DNA from: Romboutsia timonensis
GTDB taxonomy: Bacteria; Bacillota; Clostridia; Peptostreptococcales; Peptostreptococcaceae
Reading direction: 5' to 3'
DNA: 64,000 bases
Assembly (NCBI RefSeq): GCF_900106845.1
Contig: NZ_LT629862.1
Location: 45,062-109,061, forward strand
Positions within the stretch are counted from its first letter, which is position 1, and every line of letters starts with the position of its first letter. The translations under genes were made by a program, and so were the position numbers. Positions 41,187 through 49,745 of the stretch are shown one piece after another. The notes under the pieces were generated by a model, which saw nothing but the letters and a program-made list of their open reading frames with translations, was not told the origin of the DNA and made no database searches.

Positions 41187-41555
41187 TTAAACCTCTGTAT
41201 TTTCTTCAGCTACTTCAGTATTTTCTATTAGTTGTAATGGCTCTATTTCAACTATTTCATTTTCACTTTTCTCATTTTTTCTTTTTGCTAAATACTCTTT
41301 TATTTTATCTTTAGACTCTTTTACCTTAAATTTAGTATCTTCTATATTTTCATTTATTTTATTTTTTACTTGATTTGATTTTTCTTTTACATCTTCTATA
41401 GTTTCTTTTCCTGATTTAGGTGCTATTAATACACCTGCTATTGTTCCTACTACAGCTCCTGTTGCCACACCTGCAGTTGCTATAGCTATTTTTTTGTTTT
41501 TATCTTTTTTTATTTGTCTATTTCTTTTTTCTTCTATTTTTTGTAATAAACTCAT
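41187..41555 (-). CDS. YtxH-like protein
   Basis: A 122-residue protein. A basic N terminus is followed by a Gly/Ala-rich membrane segment (AIATAGVATGAVVGTIAGVLIAP, about 24-46), then KSGKETIEDVKEKSNQVKNK, the YtxH/gas-vesicle-like helical pattern, and an acidic tail. General stress proteins in the family have no defined activity. It forms a two-gene operon with the DUF948-like gene. The start follows AGGAGGAA. Confidence 0.82.
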   Translation of the reverse strand: MSLLQKIEEKRNRQIKKDKNKKIAIATAGVATGAVVGTIAGVLIAPKSGKETIEDVKEKSNQVKNKINENIEDTKFKVKESKDKIKEYLAKRKNEKSENEIVEIEPLQLIENTEVAEENTEV

Positions 41556-41689
41556 ATATTCTTCCTCCTAATTTGTTTTTATATAATTATACTATTTTTA
41601 AAAGTAAAATAATACATTTTTCTACATATTTTGACATTTAATTATAGTAACGTAGATTTATTATATTGGAATTTAATATAATAAAAAAA

Positions 41690-41718
41690 CTAGACGAAAT
41701 ATGTATATTTTCATCTAG
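41690..41718 (-). terminator. Terminator of the tsaE-tsaB-rimI-tsaD operon
   Basis: CTAGA and TCTAG arms with the inner GAAAATA/TATTTTC pairing, one mismatch, and TTTTTTT on the minus strand after the hairpin. Confidence 0.85.
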
Positions 41719-41767
41719 CTTTTAATGTATGAGTATTATAACTTTTTATAAAATCTAATATATAAGT

Positions 41768-42784
41768 TTATTTTTGTCCTATTCTTAAATTTGGAACCGC
41801 ATTTAAACTCATATCATCTCTTCTTCCATTAATGTAACTATAATATCCTGCACAACCTATCATTGCTGCATTATCTGTACATAAAACTGGAGATGGATAT
41901 TTTATATCTATATTATTTGTTTTTCCTAATTCAGTAAGTTTATCTCTAAGTGCTGAATTACATGCAACTCCACCAGCAAGTGTTATAGTGTTATATCCTT
42001 TTTCCTTAGCTGCTTTTATAGCTTTTTGAGATAATACTTCAACAACTGCTTCTTGGAAAGATGCACAAACATCTTCAACAACTATTTCTTCATTTTTCAT
42101 TTTCTTAGCGTTTAAATAATTTAAAACTGCTGATTTTAATCCACTAAAACTAAAATCATATCCTTCATCTAAGTATGCTCTTGGGAAGTCTATTGCATTT
42201 TTATTACCTTCTTTAGCTAATCTATCTACTATCGGTCCACCTGGATATCCAAGTCCCATAGCTCTAGCTATTTTATCAAATGCCTCTCCTGATGCATCAT
42301 CTCTTGTTCTTCCTAGTATTTCATACTCTCCATAATCTTTAACCTCTACTAAATGAGTATGCCCTCCAGATACTATTAAAGTTATAAATGGTGGTTTTAA
42401 ATCTTTATGTTCTATATAGTTTGCGCTTACATGACCTTCTATATGGTTAACTCCTACTAAAGGCTTATTTAAGGTAAATGCAAGTGCTTTTGCATGTGAT
42501 AATCCAACTAATAATGCACCAACAAGTCCTGGTCCATAAGTTACTGCTATATGATCTATATCATTTAATTCTATATTAGCTTTATCTAAAGCTTCTTGTA
42601 ATACAACATCTATATTTTCTATATGTTTTCTTGATGCAACCTCTGGTACTACTCCTCCAAATTTCTTATGTAAATCAACTTGAGTATTTATTATATTTGA
42701 TAAAACTTCTCTACCATTTTTTAAAACTGCAACAGATGTTTCATCACAGCTACTTTCTACAGCTAATGTTATTATGTCTTTCAT
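41768..42784 (-). CDS. tsaD: tRNA N6-threonylcarbamoyladenosine synthase catalytic subunit TsaD
   Basis: Transfers threonylcarbamoyl to A37 of ANN-decoding tRNAs with TsaB and TsaE. ASKHA ATPase; N-terminal [15 protein letters not shown], metal-binding [16 protein letters not shown], and [13 protein letters not shown], with [13 protein letters not shown] near the C terminus. 338 residues. Last gene of the operon, two bases after rimI. Confidence 0.98.
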   Translation of the reverse strand: MKDIITLAVESSCDETSVAVLKNGREVLSNIINTQVDLHKKFGGVVPEVASRKHIENIDVVLQEALDKANIELNDIDHIAVTYGPGLVGALLVGLSHAKALAFTLNKPLVGVNHIEGHVSANYIEHKDLKPPFITLIVSGGHTHLVEVKDYGEYEILGRTRDDASGEAFDKIARAMGLGYPGGPIVDRLAKEGNKNAIDFPRAYLDEGYDFSFSGLKSAVLNYLNAKKMKNEEIVVEDVCASFQEAVVEVLSQKAIKAAKEKGYNTITLAGGVACNSALRDKLTELGKTNNIDIKYPSPVLCTDNAAMIGCAGYYSYINGRRDDMSLNAVPNLRIGQK

Positions 42785-42786
42785 AT

Positions 42787-43245
42787 TTACACCACCTTTA
42801 TATCATTCCACATTATCATGGCATCTTCTTTGTTATCACTATAATATTCTTTTCTAATTCCAGCTAGCTTAAATCCATATTTTTTATAAAGATTTTGTGC
42901 CACTATATTAGAAACTCTAACTTCTAATGTCATTGATACTATATTATTTTCTCTACAAAGCTCTACTAAAGCTTGTACTAATTTATCTCCGATTTTTCTT
43001 CCTCTATAATCACTATGAACTGCTACATTTGTAATATGACCTTCATCCATTACAAACCATATACCAACATATCCAACAACTTTCCCATCTAATTTAGCTA
43101 CTAAATATCTTGCAACCTCATTATTTAATTCTTTTTTAAATGCATCTTTAGACCAGTGATGTTCAAAACAATTTTTTTCAACTTCAAAAACTCCATCAAT
43201 ATCTTTAGATGTCATTTGCTCTATCAGTATATTATTTTCCATCAT
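42787..43245 (-). CDS. rimI: Ribosomal protein bS18 alanine N-acetyltransferase RimI
   Basis: GNAT acetyltransferase: motif [21 protein letters not shown] near residues 77-96 binds acetyl-CoA, followed by [18 protein letters not shown]. 152 residues. It overlaps tsaB by 14 bases. A second ATG at 43242 has slightly better spacing from the GAGG motif, so the true start may be one codon later. The place between tsaB and tsaD is the normal one. Confidence 0.93.
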   Translation of the reverse strand: MMENNILIEQMTSKDIDGVFEVEKNCFEHHWSKDAFKKELNNEVARYLVAKLDGKVVGYVGIWFVMDEGHITNVAVHSDYRGRKIGDKLVQALVELCRENNIVSMTLEVRVSNIVAQNLYKKYGFKLAGIRKEYYSDNKEDAMIMWNDIKVV

Positions 43246-43948
43246 TTAACCTCTTCATTTTTTCATCATATTGGACTTCTGCTTGAGATTTTCTTATATA
43301 TAATGGGTTTATGCTATAGCAATCATAAACATCTATATTGTTATTGTATTTTTCTATAGCTATTGAGCATAAGCTACTAGCCTTGCTTACATTGTGAGAT
43401 GGTGCTGGTACATGTATATTAGCTATATCTTTAATTTTATCTTCGTATTTATATACGGCTTCTCCAACTATAATCCATTCTTCATTAGTATTTTTTAATT
43501 CTTCTATAAGTTCATCTATTTCAATTACATCTACACCTTTTAACTCAACTAACCTATTATTTTTAAATTTATATTGCCCCATATAAACTTGAGTTCTTTG
43601 AGCATCTAATATAGAGCATATCTTTTTATCACATAAATTCATATTTCCTGCTAATAACTCTACTGAATTTACTCCTACTATAGGTAGATTATTTACATGT
43701 GCTATGGCTTTAGCAGTAGCCATAGCTATTCTTAATCCTGTAAATGATCCTGGACCTTCACATACTGCTATTAAATCTATTTCATTTATATTTAAATCAC
43801 TTATATTTAGCATATTCTCTATCATTGGCATAAGCTTTTGAGAATGTGTTTTTTTAGTATTTATTGTATATTCACATATTAACTTATTATCTTCTATAAC
43901 TGCTACACTTGTAGCCAGTGAAGATGTATCTATACCTAAAACCTTCAT
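43232..43948 (-). CDS. tsaB: t6A synthesis partner TsaB
   Basis: Inactive TsaD paralogue that scaffolds the t6A complex: LGIDTSSLATSVAVIE at the N terminus and CEGPGSFTGLRIAMATAKA in the middle. 238 residues. The start ATG shares a base with the tsaE stop (TAATG), so the two are coupled. Confidence 0.96.
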   Translation of the reverse strand: MKVLGIDTSSLATSVAVIEDNKLICEYTINTKKTHSQKLMPMIENMLNISDLNINEIDLIAVCEGPGSFTGLRIAMATAKAIAHVNNLPIVGVNSVELLAGNMNLCDKKICSILDAQRTQVYMGQYKFKNNRLVELKGVDVIEIDELIEELKNTNEEWIIVGEAVYKYEDKIKDIANIHVPAPSHNVSKASSLCSIAIEKYNNNIDVYDCYSINPLYIRKSQAEVQYDEKMKRLNDGK

Positions 43949-44400
43949 TATTTTGTCAACTCCTCAACTATTTTTTCGTATTTTTCTCCAACTGGATTTA
44001 ATATCATTTCTCTTGACATATCTTTATATTTTAACTCTATGTGTAAATATTCATCTGGAAGTATATCTTCTATTAAGTTTGCCCATTCTATGATGCATAC
44101 ACCTTCACCATTTATATACTCTTCATACCCTATATCATACATTTCATCACTACTACCAATTCTATATACATCAAAATGATATAAAGGCATTTTTCCTTCA
44201 TATTCATTCACTATTGTAAATGTCGGGCTTGTTATGTAATCATCTACTTCTAGTGCTTTAGCAAGACTTTGAGTCATTGTAGTTTTTCCTGCACCTAAAT
44301 CTCCAATTAAACATATTACACTTCCTGGCGTAAGTAAATTTCCTAATTTATATCCAATTTCTTTAGTTTTATTTTCATCTTCTAAATATATTTTAACCAT
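43948..44400 (-). CDS. tsaE: t6A synthesis ATPase TsaE
   Basis: Small P-loop ATPase of the t6A complex: GDLGAGKTTMTQSLAKAL, then SPTFTIVNEYEG and LYHFDVYRI. I start at the ATG of 44398-44400, about nine bases after GGAG, giving 150 residues, the usual length; upstream in-frame ATGs add unconserved residues. First gene of the tsaE-tsaB-rimI-tsaD operon. Confidence 0.95.
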   Translation of the reverse strand: MVKIYLEDENKTKEIGYKLGNLLTPGSVICLIGDLGAGKTTMTQSLAKALEVDDYITSPTFTIVNEYEGKMPLYHFDVYRIGSSDEMYDIGYEEYINGEGVCIIEWANLIEDILPDEYLHIELKYKDMSREMILNPVGEKYEKIVEELTK

Positions 44401-44514
44401 TATTTTCATCTCCATTAAATTACGAGTCTTCTTTAATATAATTATCAACTAGATATTATTATAGTATAACATTTTATTATTATAAAGTACTTCTAGTTTA
44501 TGTTCATGCTATTG

Positions 44515-44543
44515 TTGACTTTTTGATATCAATTGACTACTAT
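44515..44543 (+). promoter_or_regulatory. Plus-strand promoter for a candidate small RNA
   Basis: TTGACT (44515-44520), exactly 17 bases, TACTAT (44538-44543). No ORF follows on the plus strand; a terminator lies about 150 bases downstream. Confidence 0.55.
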
Positions 44544-44549
44544 TTATTC

Positions 44550-44724
44550 AATAATATATACTTTCTGCTGTTAATTATATACTTTTAAAAATTTTTATTA
44601 AATTATGTATATAATTTTATTTATGTGACCATACTTAAGATACAAGGGATATTTACTCCCCCAAATTAAAATATTCCTTATTCCCCCTAAAGCACTTACT
44701 ATCGGAAAGTAAGTGCTTTTTAAT
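44550..44724 (+). ncRNA. Candidate C-rich small regulatory RNA
   Basis: Orphan transcript predicted between a plus promoter and a strong terminator (AAAGCACTTACT-N7-AGTAAGTGCTTT at 44689-44719, then T run). The 5' end is uncertain; a second TATAAT near 44612 could start a shorter form of about 100 nt. A hairpin with arms AAGGGATATTT (44644-44654) and AAATATTCCTT (44669-44679) presents CTCCCCC in its loop. A second, unpaired TTCCCCC lies at 44681-44687. Two exposed C-runs complementary to Shine-Dalgarno sequences are the hallmark of RsaE/RoxS-like sRNAs (knowledge). Function here is inference. Confidence 0.6.
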
Positions 44725-44783
44725 TTATATTTATAGATTATCCTTAAAAAAATTCCATATCATAATTTCCTTGTACGCAAAAA

Positions 44784-44806
44784 AAGCATCTCAATTATAG
44801 ATGCTT
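44784..44806 (-). terminator. Terminator after the 37-residue peptide gene
   Basis: AAGCATCT and AGATGCTT arms with a seven-base loop, then TTTTTT on the minus strand, five bases after the peptide stop. Confidence 0.85.
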
Positions 44807-44811
44807 AATTA

Positions 44812-44925
44812 TTATTTTAATATATTTTTTATAAATTTTATTGCTTCATAACATATTGCAATTAAAATTAAAACAAAAATTATTGTATTATTAAGTGATA
44901 TACCTATCAATGGATTGAACTCCAT
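44812..44925 (-). CDS. 37-residue hydrophobic peptide, type I toxin-like
   Basis: Short ORF beginning MEFNPLIGIS, with a single membrane helix over about residues 14-26 (ATA/ATT/TTA-rich codons for IIFVLILIAIC) and a basic tail ending KFIKNILK. The start is seven bases after GGAAG and a dedicated terminator follows, so a real small gene is likely. The layout matches type I toxins of clostridia (short, one helix, Lys-rich C terminus), though I cannot name a family. The convergent sRNA candidate at 44550-44724 stops about 60 bases short of it. A harmless small membrane protein is the alternative. Confidence 0.6.
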   Translation of the reverse strand: MEFNPLIGISLNNTIIFVLILIAICYEAIKFIKNILK

Positions 44926-45016
44926 TTAATCGCTTCCATATAAGCATTAGTATTTTATGTTCTAATATATTTAAAATTTTTTAACTTATTTAAAACGTAT
45001 TTTCTTAAAACTGTCC

Positions 45017-45052
45017 TTATATTAAAATTAGATTTTTCTAATTTTAATATAA
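45017..45052. repeat. Perfect 36-base hairpin at the end of the 70-residue ORF
   Basis: TTATATTAAAATTAGA and its exact complement flank a TTTT loop. It overlaps the stop codon of the 45028 ORF. It could act as an AT-rich terminator. Confidence 0.6.
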
Positions 45053-45240
45053 ATATACATTGAGAATATTTCTAATAATATATTTAAGAACATAATACAA
45101 TTGGCAAATACTATATATGAATTTTCATTTTCAAATAAGTGATATTGCCAATTAGACCTTAATAATTCATCAATATACCCAACAAATAATCTTGATAATA
45201 TAAAATTAATAATTACAGAAAATACACCTATAATTATCAT
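45028..45240 (-). CDS. Small two-helix membrane protein, hypothetical
   Basis: A 70-residue ORF with two hydrophobic stretches (about 1-22 and 43-66). I do not recognise it. The Shine-Dalgarno is weak (AAGGA lies too far upstream), so the start is doubtful and the ORF may not be translated. It sits in the accessory stretch next to a small toxin-like peptide and an ABC exporter; small membrane proteins in such places are sometimes immunity factors, but nothing here shows that. Confidence 0.4.
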   Translation of the reverse strand: MIIIGVFSVIINFILSRLFVGYIDELLRSNWQYHLFENENSYIVFANCIMFLNILLEIFSMYIYIKIRKI

Positions 45241-45396
45241 TTTAATATTAATCTTTATTTTTCCTTGATTCCTTTATTTTATACCAACCCCTTTTACTTT
45301 ATTTAAAAAAATATAACAATTATGACCTTATTATTTTATAATATTTTTTTATAATTTTGTCACAGAGTTAAAATCACTCTAATCCACTTATAATTA

Positions 45397-45430
45397 AGAA
45401 AAGAACTCTAAATATTTAGAGTTCTTTTCT
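45397..45430. terminator. Perfect 34-base palindrome, likely terminator of the ABC operon
   Basis: AGAAAAGAACTCTAAAT and its exact complement with no loop bases. It lies 180 bases after the last FtsX-like gene on the minus strand. The rest of 45241-45610 shows no gene, only AT-rich sequence. Confidence 0.6.
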
Positions 45431-45610
45431 TATCAACTGACGAAGTTTTTGGTAACATGATATATTTCAATTGCGTGTCGATTAATCAAAGTAAATTTTT
45501 TATTTATTGTTGTTACATAAAATTTGTAATTACTTTTACAATATAGTTAAAAACTTTTAGATATATTTTTGGATTTTTTAAAGTCTTTTTTATATTTTAG
45601 ATTATTAATT

Positions 45611-46207
45611 TTATTTTTCTCTAAAAAGTGTACTAATCTGTATTTTTTTTAATTTTCTAAAGGCATTAAATGAAGAAATATATATTATGAAATATATATT
45701 TATTAATGGTGCTAGATATACACACATTATATTAATAAAATTATTATGAATATTAAATTTTGAAAATATTAAATTAATAGAATTTATACCTATAAATGAG
45801 GGAACAATTGAAAATAAATAACTAAGCGTAGTTATTAGAAATAATTCATAAAAAAGTAATTGAAATATATATTTATCTTTATATCCAATACTTTTATAAA
45901 TTGCTATATCAAAAAATTTGTCATTTATAGATTGTTTTAATAAAATATTTATTAATATAAATGTAAGTAAAATTATTAATAAAATAAGTGAATTAATTAT
46001 ATCTTTTACAGTAGTTATCATTTCATAATCTACATATATATTTTTTTTATTTATATAAATGCTGTTAATACTCTCATTTAAAATTATAGATGTATTTAAT
46101 AAAATATTAATTAAAGATATAAAGATAGTCATTATAATAATATATATCTTTATTTTGGATTTATCTCTTTTAATATTCAATAATGATAAATTTATTATAT
46201 TTTTCAT
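45611..46207 (-). CDS. Short FtsX-like ABC permease
   Basis: A 198-residue protein with four predicted membrane segments and the FtsX-domain pattern FDIAIYKSIGYKDKYIFQLLFYELF near 98-122. It lacks the extracytoplasmic MacB domain between helices 1 and 2 that full permeases carry. It may pair with the longer permease next door to make a heterodimer, or be a shortened copy. It is 16 bases after that gene and very AT-rich (many Ile, Asn, Leu codons). Confidence 0.7.
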   Translation of the reverse strand: MKNIINLSLLNIKRDKSKIKIYIIIMTIFISLINILLNTSIILNESINSIYINKKNIYVDYEMITTVKDIINSLILLIILLTFILINILLKQSINDKFFDIAIYKSIGYKDKYIFQLLFYELFLITTLSYLFSIVPSFIGINSINLIFSKFNIHNNFINIMCVYLAPLINIYFIIYISSFNAFRKLKKIQISTLFREK

Positions 46208-46223
46208 ATACTATTCTCTATAA

Positions 46224-47492
46224 TTAATATTTACTTTTTATAGAACGTATTGGATCTAAATTTGTTATATATGAAATACTTTTTAAATTTGACAATATAA
46301 TACTAAAAATCATTATAAAAATTCCAATTATAATAGAAATAAAATTAATTTCAAAGTTAAGATCACTCATATATATACTTAAATAGTTTTTTACTATAGT
46401 ATTTAATAACAAGAATATAAACTTACAAACAACTAATCCTATAAATAAACTAAATATATTTATAATTGTAGATTCATAAATGATTATCTTTTTTAATTGT
46501 CTATTTTTATATCCAAAAGCTTTTAACATTCCTAATTCACTTTGTCTCTTCTTTAAATCATTTACATGGTTTAGAGATATATTAATTATAGATATTATAA
46601 ATATAACAATAGAAATAATAGTACCTATATAAATGATTGTTTTATATAACTCATTTAATAAACCTACAGTTGATTTTGGAAATGCATCTATTCCTTCTCC
46701 TCTTAATTTATTTACTACATTTTTAACAGACGTATGATTATCTACTAGAGCTATCAATGTTTTAAAGTCATTAGAATTATCTATATAATGTTCATCAATC
46801 ATATTGTTGTACTTTTCATTAATTATTTTTAGATCATTATAGGGTATATACACATCACTCGGAAAGTCGTTATTATTTATTGAATCATAAACCCCTATTA
46901 CTTTGAAACTATACTCAAAACCTGATAGTTCATCTATTGGATTTTTAAATTCTATAGTCATAGTTTTTCCTAAAAAATCTTTTCCATCTAAATAATTTAT
47001 ACTTTCTTTTTTAAATTCAACTTGATTAGTTCCAGTTGGATCGAAATTTTTAGGTATTATACCAACATTTTGGTCATTATTATTAAAAAGATTTCCTTCA
47101 ATTATATCTGGCATTTTTTGTTCAAATCCAGATATTAAAGATATAGCATTATTGTTATTATTATTAAAAAGTTCTTTAGAATTTTTTATATCTCCTGCAA
47201 TTGGTGGCTCATATTCATAAAATTCAACTATCGAACTGTCATTTTTTAATAAATTATTTATTTTATTTTCAATATTTATATTTTGAACAGAGCTATAATC
47301 TATCATTATGGTTCTATGTTCAATAGTGTTTAGTATAGAATTTTTTATGAAATCATTTAAAGAACCTGATAGTGATGTAGTTAAAATAAATAATATAAAT
47401 GAAAAAAGAGTAATAGAAAAAATCTTAAGAGTATTTTTTTTATTACGAACTATGTTTTTTATAGAGATATTTATATAGTTTTTTAATATCAT
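46224..47492 (-). CDS. MacB/FtsX-type ABC transporter permease
   Basis: A 422-residue permease: N-terminal helix (about 20-42), an extracytoplasmic MacB-type domain of about 220 residues, then three C-terminal helices with the FtsX pattern RQSELGMLKAFGYKNRQLKKIIIYES. Such proteins move lipoproteins, peptides or antibiotics by mechanotransmission rather than channel transport. It overlaps the ATPase gene by 4 bases (ATGA), so they are coupled. The substrate is unknown; the adjacent secreted protein is a candidate. Confidence 0.85.
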   Translation of the reverse strand: MILKNYINISIKNIVRNKKNTLKIFSITLFSFILFILTTSLSGSLNDFIKNSILNTIEHRTIMIDYSSVQNINIENKINNLLKNDSSIVEFYEYEPPIAGDIKNSKELFNNNNNNAISLISGFEQKMPDIIEGNLFNNNDQNVGIIPKNFDPTGTNQVEFKKESINYLDGKDFLGKTMTIEFKNPIDELSGFEYSFKVIGVYDSINNNDFPSDVYIPYNDLKIINEKYNNMIDEHYIDNSNDFKTLIALVDNHTSVKNVVNKLRGEGIDAFPKSTVGLLNELYKTIIYIGTIISIVIFIISIINISLNHVNDLKKRQSELGMLKAFGYKNRQLKKIIIYESTIINIFSLFIGLVVCKFIFLLLNTIVKNYLSIYMSDLNFEINFISIIIGIFIMIFSIILSNLKSISYITNLDPIRSIKSKY

Positions 47493-48157
47493 AATATAAA
47501 TTCCTCCAGTTTACCATTTCTTAAATAAAAAGCTTTATCTGAATATTCCAATAAATTTTCATTATGAGTAACCATTACAATAGATTTCCCAATACTGGAT
47601 AGGTATTGGAAATATTCCATAACTTTTTGCTCATTTTCTTTATCTAAATTTCCAGTAGGTTCATCTGCAACTATTATTGAGGCATCATTAGCTATTGCAC
47701 GTGCTATGGCTACTCTTTGTTGTTCTCCACCTGAAAGTTCATTTGGAAAACTATTATATTTATCTTCTAAACCAAATATTCTAAGTAATTCTATAGACTT
47801 ATTTTTTAAATCTATATTTTTGTATAGGCTATTTATATACATTGGAATAGTTACATTTTCATATGCTTTTAATTTAGGATTTAAAAAAAATCCTTGAAAT
47901 ACAAAGCCTAACTCTTTCATACGTATTTCTGCTTTATCATTATCACTTAAATTTTTAATAACTTTACCTTTGATAGATATATTTCCAGAATTAGGTGTAT
48001 CTAGAAGTCCTATTATATTCAACAATGTCGATTTACCAGCTCCAGATTTTCCTAAAATCATATAAATATTAGAACTTTCTATATCTAAATTAATATTATC
48101 TAAAATAATTTTATCTTTATAATATTTATTTATATTTCTTAATGATATGTTTATCAT
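47489..48157 (-). CDS. ABC transporter ATP-binding protein, MacB/LolD type
   Basis: ATPase of 222 residues: Walker [18 protein letters not shown] near 36-52, signature [17 protein letters not shown], Walker [13 protein letters not shown] and switch His in VTHNEN. It leads the three-gene exporter with the two FtsX-like permeases. The start follows AGGAGATA. This type commonly gives bacteriocin self-protection or exports peptides; the role here is open. Confidence 0.9.
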   Translation of the reverse strand: MINISLRNINKYYKDKIILDNINLDIESSNIYMILGKSGAGKSTLLNIIGLLDTPNSGNISIKGKVIKNLSDNDKAEIRMKELGFVFQGFFLNPKLKAYENVTIPMYINSLYKNIDLKNKSIELLRIFGLEDKYNSFPNELSGGEQQRVAIARAIANDASIIVADEPTGNLDKENEQKVMEYFQYLSSIGKSIVMVTHNENLLEYSDKAFYLRNGKLEEFIL

Positions 48158-48223
48158 TTTCTATCTCCTTATTAAAAAAATATGTACCTATAATGATTTA
48201 TAGTTACATATTTTAATTTTGTA

Positions 48224-48754
48224 TTATTTAACATACATTTTTACAGGATTACATTCAAACCAATCTATATGGTCCCAATTTCCTATTGTGCTAGCTCTAT
48301 TATCAAATACATATCTATACGTTCCTGCACTTTGATTTGTAAAAGAAGCTGAATATGTTTTTCCAACATTATGTAAATCAATTTTTTTGCTACTTAAAGA
48401 AGTTACTCCACCTAATTTAGATTTTTATAAAGTTACTTTACAATAATTTGGCATGCCTGAATTTGGTGAAGATTTATCTGTTACTGTCATACTTATTGTA
48501 TGCAGTCCCGCAGGAAAAGACCTATATTTACCTTCTATTAACTGATTCCCCATACTTAATGATGATTTATGAGGACTACTTAAAGTCCCACTTGTTTTTT
48601 CCTTTTCTGAAGGCATACTGATTTCTCCCTCCCCTATAGGTATAAATCTTTCTGTACCTTCTATATCATCTGCAAATGAGGTAGTACCCATAACTCCTAT
48701 AGTTGATATAGAAATTAAACAAGATATAATAAATGATTTAAAATTTTTAGACAT
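48224..48754 (-). pseudogene. Secreted protein interrupted by an in-frame TAA
   Basis: Codons from 48754 encode a signal peptide (about 1-28, cleavage near SFA-DD) and a Ser/Thr/Gly-rich secreted protein. An in-frame TAA at 48425-48427 stops it after 109 residues. The same frame then continues without a break for 66 codons, with protein-like content (GKTYSASFTNQSAGTYRYVF, WDHIDWFECNPVK), to a TAA at 48224. So one secreted protein of about 176 residues has been split by a nonsense change, or the stop is read through. No family recognised. It sits 66 bases upstream of the ABC ATPase, probably its operon partner. Confidence 0.7.
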
Positions 48755-48813
48755 AAAATTCCCCCTTATTTTATATATTAGTATTTAAATTTTAAATTGT
48801 AATAAATTACCTT

Positions 48814-48857
48814 TTTAGTGTATCATAAAATCCTCTTTAGTGTATCATAAAATCCTC
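48814..48857. repeat. Tandem direct repeat, 2 x 22 bases
   Basis: TTTAGTGTATCATAAAATCC plus TC occurs twice head to tail (48814-48835 and 48836-48857) at the 3' edge of the transposase remnant. The transposase-remnant stop codon lies in the second copy. Confidence 0.9.
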
Positions 48858-49690
48858 AAAAAATATATATCTATGCGTAAATTTATTGTTAAATAGAGTT
48901 ATCTGGATATTATTGTAAACGAGATTGCAAATTGAACAAAATGGAGAGACCGATATGCATGTAAAAAATCCGTATCTTCTTATAACTCTAAACCCCTTCT
49001 GATGTATATGTTGTGTTAATTTACCTATAAATTCTAAAACATCTATAATTACAGTTATCTTCTTTCTAGTTTTCTTATTTTCATACCAGAATGTAACTGA
49101 TTTATCATTATATCTACTTTCTCTATATTCAACGATAGCTGGTCTTGCTAGATATCTACCTATATATGTTGTAGCTTGTTTTATATTAGTTAAATCTCTT
49201 TTTGCATCTACATAAAAACCTTCATTATATTTTTTATATAACTTATTTACCAATCTTTTAGTCCTTATATCTGTAAAATTCTTTTTTATTATATCTAACA
49301 CTAATTACTGCCAAAACTTTCTCATAAATTTATAATATATAATAGGATACTTTCTTAAACCCCTTGTTATTTTTACCTATTCCACCTTCGGTAAATAATG
49401 CATGTATATGTGAATTCGATTTTAAATCAGATTCAAAAGTATGAACTACAGCTATTAATCCTACTTCATAACTTCCTTGATAATAACTTGATACCACTCC
49501 ATATACAGCATGTCTATGAGCTACATTTAACATATTATCTATTTGCTTATCTGGCCATTTTAAATAATACAATCTTGCACATTTACTACAGTTTTACATG
49601 TGAGTCCATAAATATACTCTTCTTTGCATTCTAAACATTTATATTTAATATATCCATTTCTTATATTTTCACAATTTTTAAGGCATCATA
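48837..49690 (-). pseudogene. Decayed IS91-like transposase
   Basis: Three fragments in different frames. At about 49600-49685 there is a zinc-finger piece (KYKCLECKEEYIYGLTCK). After a frameshift, CSKCARLYYLKWPDKQIDN continues into the 80-residue stretch 49330-49572, with GLIAVVHTFESDLKSNSHIHALFTEGG (the HxH metal site of HUH/IS91 transposases). A large internal deletion follows HRHAVYGVV. The last piece, 48837-49301, has TTYIGRYLARPAIVEYR with the likely catalytic Tyr, SVTFWYENKKTRKKITV and EFIGKLTQHIHQKGFRVIRRYG. The element is clearly inactive. Its termini were not found. Confidence 0.8.
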
Positions 49691-49707
49691 ATCCCCTTCT
49701 AATTTAA

Positions 49708-49741
49708 AAATACCAAGTACTTATAAAAGTACTTGGTATTT
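49708..49741 (-). terminator. Terminator after ribU
   Basis: Perfect 15-base arms AAATACCAAGTACTT and AAGTACTTGGTATTT, four-base loop and T-rich flank on the minus strand. Confidence 0.9.
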
Positions 49742-49745
49742 TTTA

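Noticed and set aside
44550-44724. 6S RNA as identity of the plus-strand transcript
   Set aside because: No long closing stem with a central bubble; the layout is a C-loop hairpin plus terminator.
48837-49301. Intact transposase gene
   Set aside because: The ORF holds only the C-terminal third; the N-terminal parts are in other frames with deletions, so it cannot encode a working enzyme.
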